Below are positions 51,848 to 63,343 of a stretch of 64,000 nucleotides of DNA, in pieces (the first letter of the stretch is position 1; each line of letters starts with the position of its first letter). Under the pieces are notes generated by a model. It ran no database searches, had not been told where the DNA came from, and saw only the letters and a list, made by a program, of their open reading frames with translations. The position numbers were made by a program, and so were the translations under genes. The stretch comes from Conchocele bisecta. Lineage: Eukaryota > Mollusca > Bivalvia > Lucinida > Thyasiridae. The stretch is from contig CM055265.1 of NCBI GenBank assembly GCA_029237695.1, positions 41,223,840-41,287,839 on the forward strand, in the 5' to 3' direction.

Positions 51848-51935
51848 AGCGTTTTAGCTACAATATGCGTAGCGGTAATCGGCTATTACCTAGAGCGGAA
51901 GTATGACTATTCATTCTAGTAGCGTTTTAGAACTT
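51848..51935. repeat. palindrome copy 2 and flanking short repeats
   Basis: GTAGCGTTTTAGCTACAATA and TGCGTAGCGGTAATCGGCTA are repeated from 50905. GAGCGGAAG..TATGACTATTCATTC then occurs twice around it (51818-51845 and 51893-51918), so the copy was inserted or duplicated between short direct repeats. Confidence 0.65.
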
Positions 51936-51961
51936 TGTTGCGTAATAAAACAATTATTGCA

Positions 51962-52210
51962 TTGCCATTCGGGGAACAGTCAAAACTATTGCCCCGAGAT
52001 GCTGTGGACAACCCGATGAACTATTGCCCGAGGCCTGCGGCCGAATGACCATGAAATAACCGTATACTATTGCCCCGAGATGCTGTGGACGACCCGATGA
52101 ACTATTGCCCGAGGCCTGCGGCCGAATGACCATGAAATAACTGTATACTATTGCCCCGAGATGCTGTGGACGACCCGATGCACTATTCGGGTCGTCCACA
52201 GCACGGAGGG
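51962..52210. repeat. about 83-bp tandem repeat, three units
   Basis: Unit: CTATTGCCCCGAGATGCTGT, GGACGACCCGATGAACTATT, GCCCGAGGCCTGCGGCCGAA, then TGACCATGAAATAAC. The third unit turns into its own complement (CGGGTCGTCCACAGC), making a hairpin at 52158-52205. Confidence 0.8.
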
Positions 52211-52249
52211 ACAATATGTTTTGGCTGTTTCCCGAATTACCATGAAATA

Positions 52250-52995
52250 ACTATTACGAAAAACGTTTGTAACTATTACGAAAAACATTTGTAAACTCAA
52301 TAGCTCATGCTTTTATTCCTTAAAGGTCACATTACAAACTATCACTTATTTTCTTCAAAACGCGCTAAAAACAACAACGGCGACCCTAATAATCGATTTC
52401 CGGTTCGTTTGTATTTTTCGTGATATTGAGATTTCTCATATCGCACCTTATCTGACACCTATACAGAGCCATGCAATCAATTGGTCATCGCTTATCTCTC
52501 CTGTTACTGCGACCTACTGGCGCGTGGTGGCGCTGTAAAGATAACCGCTATGACGTGGCAGTAGAACAGCTTACCTGATTGGTGGATGAAGGTTTCTTAT
52601 ATAATATCGTTTGGATTTACGGACATCATGTATTTGTTGCATAATTTCTTCGTTTGTGTCGTTTAATATATACGTTAATCGTTATTTTTTCCTTCGCCTA
52701 GTTATACTTGGATTATTTATACGTTGGTTGCAATCATCGGCGACGACTATCTGTGCGGAAGTCGGATGTAATTCACGGTCAAACAGACAGCACAGCCAGA
52801 ATCAGAAAAAAATGTGAAATTAAATGTTATATTTATATTTTCTTTTTACAAAATGCTAATCTCCGACATTTCGTAAATTGATTCTGCAATGCTTTGCATA
52901 ATGTTACTTCAGCATACTTGTGCTTTGACAATTTCGAGTTGAAATAATCAGTGACACGCGTGTGTAGCTATGTTCAAACGGATGCCGCTGGAGGT
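52250..52995. other. no gene recognised
   Basis: Contains a direct repeat CTATTACGAAAAACGTTTGTAA at 52251/52272. The ORF at 52611-52817 has no recognisable motif. Confidence 0.35.
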
Positions 52996-52999
52996 CGTT

Positions 53000-53376
53000 A
53001 ATAGCAAACAACTTATCCGATGATTTGACCGCAGGCAAATAGGGAGGTGGATCTTGAGACAGGTGTATTCTGAATTCAATGAAGCCACACCTATTCTATG
53101 CTGATTGGTTACATCCATTTTGTTTATCTGTCCTAGTCAGTGACAGACGTGTGAAGCTACGCTCAAACGGATGTCAACAATAATGCGGCAGGTGTATATT
53201 GAATCCGCGAGGCCACACCTATGCCAAGCTGATTGGTTGAGTCCAATGTGACAGACATGGTTCAACCAATCAGCATAGAATAGGTGTGGCTTCATTTCAT
53301 TCAGAATACACCTGTCCCAAGATCCACTTCCCTATTTGCCTGCGGTCAAATCATCGGATAAGTTGTTTGTTATTAG
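53000..53376. repeat. large inverted repeat, about 112-bp arms
   Basis: The left arm (53000-53112: AGCAAACAACTTATCCGATG, ATTTGACCGCAGGCAAATAG, GAGACAGGTGTATTCTGAAT, GCCACACCTATTCTATGCTG) faces a close complement at 53262-53376. The spacer holds another partial copy (CAGGTGTATATTGAATCC) and repeats the flank GTGTGAAGCTACGCTCAAAC seen before the left arm. Confidence 0.85.
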
Positions 53377-54264
53377 TGATTTCGAATCACTACTAGTATG
53401 TGATTGGCGGTGTGACACGAAGTGAGCGCGTGTGTGTGCGGTAATATGATTTGCGTCTCGTGAACTGATGACAAGGCATACAATCGGTTCTAAATATAGC
53501 GCTGAATATTTAATGATTAATTTAATACATATTGGCGAAAGCGTCGCAATATGCGATTAACTGAGACAAAATGCCGTTCTTACATTGGTCGAGAAACTAG
53601 GGTAAACGATAAGGTTCTTGTGTGGCTGTAAATACGCGCATGCGCTTGCTAAAGTTATTTCACATGTTGCAAACTCAACAAACCAATATTTATCAATACA
53701 GTTCAATGTGACAACACGTACGTTTGTTTTTTTTTAAATGCTGAACTTGTATTATGTCTAGAAATATTATGCAACCTTGAACACAATATGATTAGAGAAC
53801 CGATTCGTTTCTGATTGGTTCCTGCAGCATGTAAACACCTCTGTCATCCATTAGTTTTCCATCACGAACATATGAACTCGCCCATGAGATAATGTGGCTG
53901 GAGCATAATCGGCCATATATTTGTCATTAAGTCCGCAAATGACGCAACATGTGTGAAAAGTTCAAGACCCTTGGAATACACTTCCGTATGATCTCTGGTC
54001 TTTTATCGAATGTGTGCCGTCATTTACGGAAAACGTATAAACAGTATACAAGGATATTCTGGATCTGACAGACAGTTCCATTATGCAACAAAGCAGACAC
54101 AGACTTGACTCCAGAAAGGAAGCATCACTATTGCAGCGGGAGCAATTAAATTGCAGACATACCGTACCACAGGCAATCTATCTATCTGATTTGTATATAT
54201 CCATGTAATAATGTGCCTTCCTGCATTAACGTCGCTATGGTCCGCAAAATGATTTAGAATACCA
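53377..54264. other. no gene or repeat seen
   Basis: No recognised family; short ORFs only. Confidence 0.35.
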
Positions 54265-54651
54265 CGCTCCAGATAAGGAATTAGTAATTGAGTATTGTCA
54301 CTCCATCATTTCTGAAGCAATTGGGTAATTCAAAATTTTAATTATGTAAAATAGAATCACACTACTGTTTACACATCAGCAGACCGCACTTATTGAATAG
54401 TTTGCTTCTAAATGAAAACACATCTTGGTATTTCATTAGAATTGTCTCCTTGGAGACAATTCTAATGAAATACCAAGATGTGTTTTCATGGAAAAATAAG
54501 AAAACGTGCTATATTTGTGGTCTGTTTATTGTTTTCTGTAGCACCACAACTTTTTCATTGCTTTTTGATACTCACTACTTCTGATTTCAATTGGGTTTTT
54601 GGCAATTTTAATTGGGTATTTATGCCAATACGCACCTTATCTGGAGCTCTG
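54265..54651. mobile_element. palindromic MITE, AGAGCTCCAGATAAG family
   Basis: GCTCCAGATAAGGAATTAGT to GCACCTTATCTGGAGCTCTG. The central hairpin has the arm CTTGGTATTTCATTAGAATT. A complete copy. Confidence 0.75.
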
Positions 54652-54723
54652 ATTGAAGGGGTCAGCGGAATATGGGGCTAACCACAAACCCACTGACCCA
54701 GTCAACTACATCCGAAAACACAT

Positions 54724-55030
54724 CTGTAGCCTATTTCACCAACATTGCAAAGTATACTTTCCTAGCAAAGTATACTTTGAGGGAGAAATTATAAATTTTA
54801 GGATAAATTTATTAATTATTTTTATACTGAATTTATTACATTATCACAGCCATTTTGGGTGTGATAATATAATACATTCAGTATAATAGTTCTGCATAGT
54901 TTTAATCATCAAATATATGAAATCGTTAGTTCTGTATGAAATAATGCATTTCGGAAAAATCAATGATTATTCCCTCAAAGTATACTTTTCTAGATAAGTA
55001 TACTTTGCAATTTTGATGAAATCGGCTACT
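54724..55030. mobile_element. palindromic MITE, CAGTAGCCTATTTCACC family
   Basis: CTGTAGCCTATTTCACCAAC to GATGAAATCGGCTACTG, centre TTTATTACATTATCACAGCC. It lies 73 bp after the previous MITE. Confidence 0.75.
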
Positions 55031-55126
55031 GATCCTATTTTGATGAGTCATTTATCTTGGTTGATAATGCCTGTTCTTGATCGCATAGCACACAACTATG
55101 GCTCAGAATGATCAAGTGATTGATTT

Positions 55127-55197
55127 GCAGTGAAACCTCACTAAGCGGACACCATGGGGACCTCACATGGTGTCCGGTTTAGAGAGGTTTCACTGTA
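55127..55197. mobile_element. pogo-like MITE palindrome
   Basis: CAGTGAAACCTCACTAAGCG then GACACCATGGGGACC faces TGGTGTCCGGTTTAGAGAGG then TTTCACTG, with TA following. Related to 25472-25545. Confidence 0.75.
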
Positions 55198-55576
55198 TTA
55201 AAGTATTACCGCTGGAAGTGATGGTATTATATTTCAGAACAAATAGTCGATTACCAAGAAATTTCAGAAACATAAGACCCCCTTTACAGAAAAAGGCATT
55301 TGATTTTAATTCGTCCATTTCGCCCATTGCCCAACGTGAGACATTATATTAAATGATATACATGGCTCGTAAAGGCAACACACTAGTCAAGGTAGATCGA
55401 TCCTTGCAAATCGCAGAAAACAACTACATTGTGTCACAGACTTTGCAAATATAGGCACAGTAAATGGCATAAACGCCACATAACACCGGCTTAAGCGCTT
55501 CTCAACTTACAGAATGACACATATACACATACAGTGAAAACATGCAGAACTGTCAGAACAACAGCAGTGCCTGTAG
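55198..55576. other. no gene or repeat seen
   Basis: No recognised family or exon. Confidence 0.35.
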
Positions 55577-55977
55577 AACCGCATATTGTTCATCAACGCT
55601 TAGTGTTCACGTGTGAAAAGAAACCGACAATGTAGGCTCGAATAACTTCATTTCTGGACGTTTTATTACCAGTCTCGTTGATCTCCGAAGAACATAGAAA
55701 GAGAAAAAAATCATAGACTTGTTAAACTGGTGAACACTAGGGGTTGACACATCAGGGTCGAGTCCACGTGTAAAAGAGGCCGACGATGTAGGCTCGAATA
55801 ATGTGGTCCTGCCTGTACGTGCTATTACCAGTATCGTTGGTCTCTGAAGAACATAGAAAAAGTTCATAGAATGTTTAAACCGGTGAACACTAGGGGTTGA
55901 CATCAACGCTTAGTTCCCACGTGTGAAAAGAAGCCGGCTGTACATGGACACTAAGCGTTGATGAACAATATGCGGTT
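55577..55977. mobile_element. MITE with 30-bp perfect inverted ends and internal tandem repeats
   Basis: AACCGCATATTGTTCATCAA then CGCTTAGTGT at 55577-55606 is exactly inverted at 55948-55977, with TA next to each end within one base. Inside, a unit of about 160 bp (CACGTGTGAAAAGAAACCGA, ATGTAGGCTCGAATAA, AAGAACATAGAAA, GGTGAACACTAGGGGTTGAC) occurs twice plus a third start. Confidence 0.8.
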
Positions 55978-56518
55978 ATACAACCAACAAGGATCGGAAA
56001 ATAATACAGGTCCTTTTTTATATCCAGACATTTCTTTCACTGAAACGGTTGGGAGGCAAACTAGAAATGTCCCACGGCAGACTCGCTAAATGACCACTAC
56101 CTGTAGTATCAATATGCCGGCCAAAACGTTATCGTGACACATCGTCTGATGTTTAAAAGTTGCTAATGTTATTAGTGTGCGAACGACAATATTTCGAAAT
56201 TTGTAGTTTGAGTTAACCAAGTTTGTATACTCTGGATTATGATTATGTTGGTTGTCTGCGTACATTATATTCTATAAATGGCAGATCGTATATTCTGGCA
56301 ATATGCACATTTCACATGCAATGTCATTGGGTTACACCAGTTATATGTCACTTGTCTCACAGGTAGCACCACTATACATTGTTGCAGACATTTCCACGTT
56401 AACAAATTAACACCAATTCCGAATGCACTGCGGGCTATTTACGTCTCCGTGCAAATAGAGTTGGAATGTTCCACATATGTTGCGACCACGTACTCACATT
56501 TCATCAGTTCGCGCAGTC
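55978..56518. other. no gene recognised
   Basis: The ORF 56278-56574 runs into a MITE fragment and has no recognisable motif. Confidence 0.35.
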
Positions 56519-56520
56519 TG

Positions 56521-56626
56521 AGCCTATGCTCAATAAATGTAAATCCATCAATTGAAATTTCCAGACGATTCTAAATTTGCACTTACGAACATTTTAGTCG
56601 TACGAAGTTTAGTGAAACGGGACCCA
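56521..56626. mobile_element. right half of the GGGGCCCGTTTCACTAA MITE family
   Basis: From the hairpin centre (ATGCTCAATAAATGTAAATC) to the right end AGTTTAGTGAAACGGGACCC. The left arm is absent. Confidence 0.7.
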
Positions 56627-56785
56627 GATAGTCAGCAATTAAAAGTGTATTTGTGACTACCATTGTTCAACATTCGTATTCACACCTCATCTATTAAACG
56701 TACACTACATTTTATTTAATAATATTTCGGCAAGTTTCGCACGACTTCAAGTTGTTCCACAATGTAAATGCTTGATAAATAAGGT

Positions 56786-56922
56786 TTATTCAACTGCCAT
56801 TTCGAAATACCGGATTCATTTCTCTTGACATCTGTTTATCCGACAAAGAAACTCGTTTCTTTGTCGGATAAACAGATGTCAAGGGAAATGAATCCTCTAT
56901 TTCAAAAAGGTAGTTGAATAAA
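56786..56922. mobile_element. MITE-like near-perfect palindrome
   Basis: Arms of about 60 bp: TTTATTCAACT at the ends, then GGATTCATTTC, CTTGACATCTGTTTATCC and GACAAAGAAAC, around the TCG centre at 56853. No copy elsewhere in the window. Confidence 0.7.
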
Positions 56923-57923
56923 TTGTATATTGCATGCTCTTCAAAAAGTGTGAAACGTTGTCAAAATTAACAATTTTGACGTTAACGTATGAATTGTTTC
57001 TTCACCGGAAATGACGTCAACCGTGACGTTAATTACGTCTCGCGAACGTCTAGGGGGAGGGGGGGATATTTCCTTCAAGGAAATAAATCACTCCAGAATA
57101 ATTGTACATCTCTGGATAGCATGTAATATACGAAAGTTTGTGTTGATTATCGGAAGCTTAATGACCTTATCTTGAAGAATATGAATCCGCTACCATTGAT
57201 TTGTGTATTGACGTTATCGGAGTATTTCACACAATTATGAGAATTTACCTAACAGTTAAGTAACGCATGTATTGTATGTCTCGGGCATGCATCTAGATAA
57301 TAAATACAAGTTCAATAGCAGTTTACATACATTGTATGAGGGGGGGGGGGGGGGGAGGGTGGAAGCATTATTTGGGTCCGCAGCAACAACAGTCCACGTA
57401 ACAAAGTCAATAAATGGACTTGAAACACACAATAAAGTCAACGTTTATATACAGGCTGTCAGTTTCAGCTTACAGTTGTATTTACTAACCTATATAAAGC
57501 AAAGCTACAACACGTGCACAGTCGTACAAGTTCACATTCAAGTTTTAAAAAATCTAGCACTTGTCATTAACTGTGAAAGCAGTTCTTGTCACAAATCAAC
57601 AGGCGCAGTATAATCGCACTTGCGATGTATTTTATGTACAAAACCGGGTAGATGTACATGTAGTCACCAACATGTTCGTCTGTCCGAGATTTGCGTCAAA
57701 TTTTCGGTTGCGTACTATCTCTGTTGGCGTAATTCGGAGTGGCTTGAAACGTCATATAGCAACAGAGTTTAAAAACGCAACACGGAGGTAGACATGTTAT
57801 TGAACACCCCTATATGTGAACACAATGACCGAAAAATGGACTACGTTACTTTGATTTGTCGATTAAAGGATATTTGGATAGATAATCAATTGATATATTT
57901 TCCTCAAAATAAAAAGTTTTGCC
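56923..57923. other. no gene recognised; G-run at 57340
   Basis: ORFs 57272-57613 and 57561-57791 show no motif. Two G-runs (57054-57064 and 57340-57353). Confidence 0.35.
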
Positions 57924-57926
57924 AAA

Positions 57927-59893
57927 TTAAAGGTGCATACCCACTCAGTCGTCACAACATGTTTTTAACTCGAATATTCGAAGAATAAGTAGAGCTTATG
58001 TTGTCACCCCGGCGTTGGTTTTTAGTCAACCTTGTATATGGAATACTACTGGCCCTACACCCACCATACTTGGACAACTTCATCTCCTAGTGATGTACAT
58101 CAACAACCACTGACCTATATTTGAATTTTACCTACATTTAACCTTGAATTACTTAGTTAATTCCCCTTGGTTAAGGTTTTTAGTCAACCTTGGTTAAGGT
58201 TTTTAGTCAAGCTTTCTACATGGAATACTATTGTGCATACAGACACCATACTTGGACAACCTTTTCTCATAGCGATGTACATCAATAACCCCTGATCTAT
58301 ATTTGACCTTGACCTACATTTCCTCTTGAATTACTTAGTTAATTCCCCTTGGTTAAGGTTTTTAGTCAAGCTTGTATATGGAATACTACTGGCCCTACAC
58401 CCACCATACTTGGACAACTTCATCTCCTAGTGATGTACATCAACAACCCCTGATATATATTTCACCTTGACATATATTTCCTCTTTAATTACTTACTTAA
58501 GTCACCTTGGTTAAGGTTTTTAGTCAACCTTGGTTAAGGTTTTTACTCAAGCTTGTACATGGAAATTACTTATTGTAGCATTACAAGCCACCTCATACTT
58601 GGAAACCAACCCTTTTCTCATAGGGATGTACATCAATAACCCCTGATCTATATTTGACCTTCACCTACATTTCCTCTTCAATTACTTAGTTAATTCTCTT
58701 TGGTTAAGGTTTTTAGTCAACCTTGTAGATGGAATACTCCTGGCCCTACACCAACCATACTTGGACAACTTCTTCTCCTAGTGATGTACATCAACAACCC
58801 CTGATCTATATTTCACCTTGACCTACTTTTAACCTTGAATTAATTAGTTAATCCCCCCCCCCTTGGTTAAGGTTTTTAGTCAACCTTGGTTAAGGTTTTT
58901 AGTCAAGCTTGTATATGGAATACTATTGTGCATACAGACACCATACTTGGATAACTTTTTCTCATAGGATGTACATCAATAACCCCTGACCTATATTTTA
59001 CCTTCACCTACATTTAACCTTGAATTACTTGGTTAATGTGTATAGTCAAGCTTGTATATGGAATACTCCTGGGCCTACATCAACCATACTTGGACAACTT
59101 CATCTCCTAGTGATGTACATCAATAATCCCTGACCTATATTTGACCTTGACCTACTTTTATCCTTGGATTACTTAGTTATTTCCCCTTGGTTAAGGTTTT
59201 TAGTCAAGCTTGTATATGGAATACTCCTGGGCCTACAGCAACCATACTTGGAAAAATTCATCTCCTAGTGATGTACATCAATAACCCCTGACCTATATCT
59301 GTCATTGACCTACATTTAACCTTGAATTACTTACTTAATTTCCCTTGGTTAAGTTTTTTAGTCAACCTTGGTTAAGGTTTATATGCAGGCCGCAGCCACC
59401 TTGTTTGTCAAGCCTCGTAGTCGAGCTATGCTGTTCTCCTACAGCTCTTGTTTTATATCAGATACATCATCTGAGACATTTTCTGGCAAACAAAACATTC
59501 GTTCACCATTACCCCACGTGTTGATGGCATTATTATACAGTTTATATAGGACGTAAATTTCCACACTGATATCAGGGGCGATAACCGTGTTTCCTTATGT
59601 TAATGGACATTACTATATATTATCTGTATTTATTTTTTGATGTGCAATTATCATACTTTAGAATCTGTCGAAAATATAATATTAAAATATTATGACGCAT
59701 TTAATTAGTATAAATAATTAAAAAATAACATTCCTCATTTGCATATGAAAATAGCCTGATACCACCGCAAGTCACTATCAGTAAAATAAATATTAGTAAA
59801 TGATTAAATAGCGGACACTCGTGATTTTTAGAACTGGTTCAATAGTGACACAATTTTATACTCATTTAATTCCCGTCTTTATTCTATAGGTCA
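57927..59893. mobile_element. TTAA-flanked piggyBac-like element (reverse orientation) carrying a family D element
   Basis: The left end TTAAAGGTGCATACCCACTC is the reverse of the right end at 3462-3486. The right part (TATCAGGGGCGATAACCGTG, CATTTGCATATGAAAATAGC, GATACCACCGCAAGTCACTA) matches the reverse of 2190-3340. The terminal about 35 bp at the right appears lost. A family D element is nested at 57967-59450, at a different place from the 2240 insertion. Confidence 0.65.
57967..59450 (+). mobile_element. Helentron-like family D element, most complete copy
   Basis: The 5' end is AACTCGAATATTCGAAGAAT, AAGTAGAGCTTATGTTGTCA, then CCCCGGCGTTGG. About eight core units with GTCAAGCTTGTATATGGAAT, CATACTTGGACAACTTCATC and ATGTACATCAATAACCCCTG follow. 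The 3' end is CCTCGTAGTCGAGCTATGCT, CTACAGCTCTTG, then TTTT. The family's 5' AGCTCGACTA (seen at 2951) and 3' TAGTCGAGCT are complementary. No ORF of a Rep/helicase. Confidence 0.65.
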
Positions 59894-59964
59894 CACATGC
59901 GGCCGCTGTGCACATACGAGACACGCCATGCGATTTTATAAACAATATGCAATAATTTCCATAA

Positions 59965-60405
59965 ATGTCGTGGAAACTTGACAGAATATTCAGAGCTCAT
60001 GCGGAATTAAATTCCGCATGCGCTCTGAATATTTTGTCAAGTTTCGACGTCATTTGCGGAGATTATGGTCGATTTTTTAAATTAATATCGGCGAAATACG
60101 GTCATGAAATAAGGGATGTATTACCAGATCTGGGTCCATAATTTTGTATCTTCGCACATCTGCGTAATTTCATTAAATACGTTTACAAAATTTACAATAT
60201 GTTTCATGATTAAAGTCAAAAGTTGACAATATATTCAGTGACTTTTCCAAGTTTATACCCCGATAAATTCCACAAAAAGGCCATTCATTCCACAAAAAGG
60301 CCGCATGTACTCATGACGTCATTTATGAAAGATATTGTAAATTTTGTAAACGTATTTCATGAAATTACGCAGATGTCCGAAGGTACAAAATCACATGGCG
60401 TGTCT
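59965..60405. mobile_element. palindromic element with a nested hairpin-MITE fragment
   Basis: A strong hairpin at 59971-60046 (GAAACTTGACAGAATATTCA and TGAATATTTTGTCAAGTTTC) is followed by a second pair of arms, about 75 bp, at 60125-60203 and 60318-60398 (AAATTTTGTAAACGTATTT). A piece of the GGCCTTTTTGT MITE lies between them at about 60238-60310. The block GGTACAAAATCACATGG also occurs at 5949-5965. Confidence 0.65.
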
Positions 60406-60455
60406 CATATGTCAAGTTAATTTGCGTTAGAGGTTTTAGGGGCACACCTATCAAT

Positions 60456-60773
60456 AATTCCAGCACAACCATATTTACACAATTCCCTAACATTTGATTG
60501 GCCCGTAGCAAGTCTCTGTCCAAAATTTATATCCCAGTAAACTCCCAAGCCTAACTACTTTCCGTAACCGTGAGGCGCAGTTAAAATAATTATTAAGAAA
60601 AGGGAAAATAAACATATTTTCTTGATGAATTTATCAAATGCTGGAATTATAAGGAATGAATGGCCTTTTTGTGGAATTTATCGGGGTATAAACTTGGAAA
60701 AGTCGCGGAAATACTGGACGAAGACCGGAAGTTTATACCCCGATAAATTCCACAAAAAGGCCATTCATTCCTA
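60456..60773. mobile_element. long-hairpin MITE (GGAATGAATGGCCTTTTTGT family), right arm shortened
   Basis: AATTCCAGCACAACCATATT, CATTTGATTGGCCCGTAGCA and GGAATGAATGGCCTTTTTGT to AAGTCGCGG form the left arm. The complement is reached again only at GTTTATACCCCGATAAATTC, so the hairpin tip is deleted. Confidence 0.7.
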
Positions 60774-60986
60774 TAGTGTTACTGAGTTCTTGCTTTTGCA
60801 GAGTTCCAGATAAGCTGCGTATTTGCTTAAATACCCAATTAAAATTGACAAAAACCCAATTGAAATCAAGAGTAGCGAGTATCAAAAAGCAATTACAATT
60901 TTGTTGTACATTTATCATGCTGCAGAAAACAATAAACAGACCACAAATATAGCATATTTGTTTTATTTTCCATGAAAACACACCTT

Positions 60987-63343
60987 AGTTTAAACAATAT
61001 TTATTCGACAGTATATGGTACAATACAAGGTATACAATGACAGGGATATGAAAACAAGCGTGAAGCTACTATGAATTCGTCTCCCACAAGATGGATGTAA
61101 GACACGAATGTGGTACAAGATAGTTAAGTGCACATACAGGCGAATATACATGTTGAAATAGTCTAAGTGGAATAACTTTGTCTTACAATGATGTACTTAC
61201 ATAACGAGATTGACAGTGTTTAAACCTTAGATTTATGACATGAGAATGCGTGTGGCTGTGCTTCAGAGATGGTCACCCAGCAAATGAGACAGGGACACGA
61301 GAGTGTGGGGTTACATGGGGAATCGCCCATGCCTTTCCCAACACTCACGATTTCCCTCTCACGTTCCGTGGACGGGGAGTCGCCCCCGAGCGGCGTAAAT
61401 GGATAGTGCCCGGAAGTTGTCGTATATTGTTAGGATGATATGTATGGTATCTTTTGGTTGTCTATGTTGGAATGATATTATGATGCTAAAATCTATTTGT
61501 TGCTGTTATGTAGTTTTGGACACTTATAAACATTTTTTTATTTTGATCGAAAGTCAAGTGTTCGTTTCCGTTCAAAAGATTTTCAGTTGACGGAATACAT
61601 GGAATATCAGTGAGGTACAATTGTCGTTGGTGTTGATATTGTCTGCATGATGTGAGAATGTGACTGACAGTCTCTGGGGTGCCACATGTACAGAGAGGTG
61701 AGTCTATTATTGATTTTCTGTAGAGATCGTAATTTAGGGAACTACAAGACATCCGTAATCGAGCGTGTAGGATTTGGTCTTTTAGGGTACCCACGTTAAA
61801 CAGAGGGGATGATTTTGATGTATCTTTGTTAAGTCTGTATTTGAAGCTGGATATTGTTGGGGCGTATCTGGTAGATTCTGGTAGACTGTTCCAGTCTCTG
61901 ATAGTGGATGGGAGGAAGGAATTGGTATATTGCTGGGTGCGACCATATAGTGACGGTATATTGTTTACCTTTCTAAGGGCGTAACGCTGTTGTGTTTCGG
62001 TAGGTATAAGTGTTGTTAAATATGTTGGCGTTAGGCCATTCTTCATTTTATAGAGTTGTACGAACTTGTGTTTGTTTCGGCGTATTGAGAGAGTTTCCCG
62101 TTTAAGGTCTCTATAAAGGTTGTCAATGCTGCAAAGTTTTGTTGCACCTGTTACAATGCGTGCTGCCTCGGTTTGTATAGCATCGAGGTCATTTTTTAGA
62201 TAGTTTGTACAGTTGTCCCAAACAATGTTTCCATATTCGAGTAGTGGGCGGATGGTTATGATATAAAGGCGTTCAATGCTTGTTCTAGTTAATGTGAATT
62301 TGAGCGATCTTAGAATTCCTATCCTCTGCCAAGCTTTCTCTAAAGAACTTGAAATGTGTGCTGTCCATTTACCATCGTCAGAGAACGTTAAACCTAAGTG
62401 TTTGTGCTCGGTTACAGTGTTTATTACAGTATTGTTCATATACAGATCATGATGATAGGGCTTATTTTGTTTTTTCGAAAATATCATGGACTCGGTTTTT
62501 GATGGATTAAATGTTACTAACCAGTTTTGTGACCATTGGTGCACTGTGTTAAGATCGGCATTTAGTTGTGTTGCGGATTCTGATGGGTCGTCTACAATGA
62601 TGTATAAGCTTGTATCGTCTGCAAATAGTCGAATTTTAGAGTTGATAGTTTGAACTATATCGTTAATGTATATCTATCGATAAGAAAGAGTAAAGGGCCC
62701 AACATGGATCCTTGGGGAACTCCGGCGGTTACATTAGACCATTCGGAAGATGCGTTTAAGTGTACTACTCGCTGTTTTCTATCTGCTAGGTACGATTTAA
62801 ACCAGGAAAGAAGGTTCCCGGTCATTCCGATTGAGGAGAGTTTCATTATAAGGCCGCGGTGCCAGACTCTATCTAATGCTTTTGAGATATCGCAGAAAAC
62901 GGCTCGGACTTCTTTACCGTCATCCAATGCTTTGATGATATCGTTGTATATATATGTTAGCTGGTTGATCGTCGAGTCTCCTTTAATGAATCCTGATTGA
63001 AGAGGCGTGAGAATGTTATTGACAGTTATATAATTGTATAAATGCTTGTGAATGCATCGCTCCATAAGTTTACCAATACAGCTTAGTAGGGATATGGGTC
63101 GGTAGTTCTGCGGATTCGATGGGTCAGCCTTTTTAAATATCGGAACTACGTTTGCTAGTTTCCATGTAACAGGGAAATACGAAGATGCAATGAGCTTGTT
63201 GAAGTATGTGGCTAGAGGCTGCGATAAGACTTCGAAGCCTTCACGAAGAAGGCGCGGGCTAATTAGGTCGGGACCACATGCTTTAGAAGGGTCGATGTTG
63301 GATATGGCACCACGTACATCTTGGGGTGTGAGAAAAATAGTCG
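60987..63343 (-). mobile_element. 5'-truncated non-LTR retrotransposon (LINE), 2.36 kb
   Basis: Inserted on the minus strand with an 11-bp target duplication (AAACACACCTT). The 3' end lies at 60987 and reads, on the minus strand, AATAAATATTGTTTAAACT without a long poly(A). The 5' end at 63343 starts within the RT region, so the endonuclease and ORF1 are absent, as expected of 5' truncation during reverse transcription. The 3' untranslated region is about 0.5 kb. Confidence 0.85.
61486..63343 (-). pseudogene. LINE ORF2 reverse transcriptase fragment, CR1/Jockey-like
   Basis: Minus-strand order: LANVVPIFKKADPSNPQNYR then PISLLSCIGKLMERC; LQSGFIKGDSTINQL; AVFCDISKALDRVWHRGL; AGVPQGSMLGPLLFL; then the catalytic RLFADDTSLY at about 62600-62630. 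Next come the thumb region (NPSKTESMIFSKK, HLGLTFSDDGKW) and a C-terminal Cys/His motif CTCGTPETVSHILTSC near the end. A frameshift of a few bases at about 62660-62685 separates GPLLFLI from the FADD block, so the fragment is dead besides lacking its N-terminal endonuclease. It ends at a stop at 61486. The clade is judged from overall style; CR1, L2 or Jockey relatives are possible. Confidence 0.8.

Noticed and set aside
56278..56574. 98-codon plus-strand frame
   Set aside because: Its end is MITE sequence (56521 onward) and the remainder has no recognisable motif.
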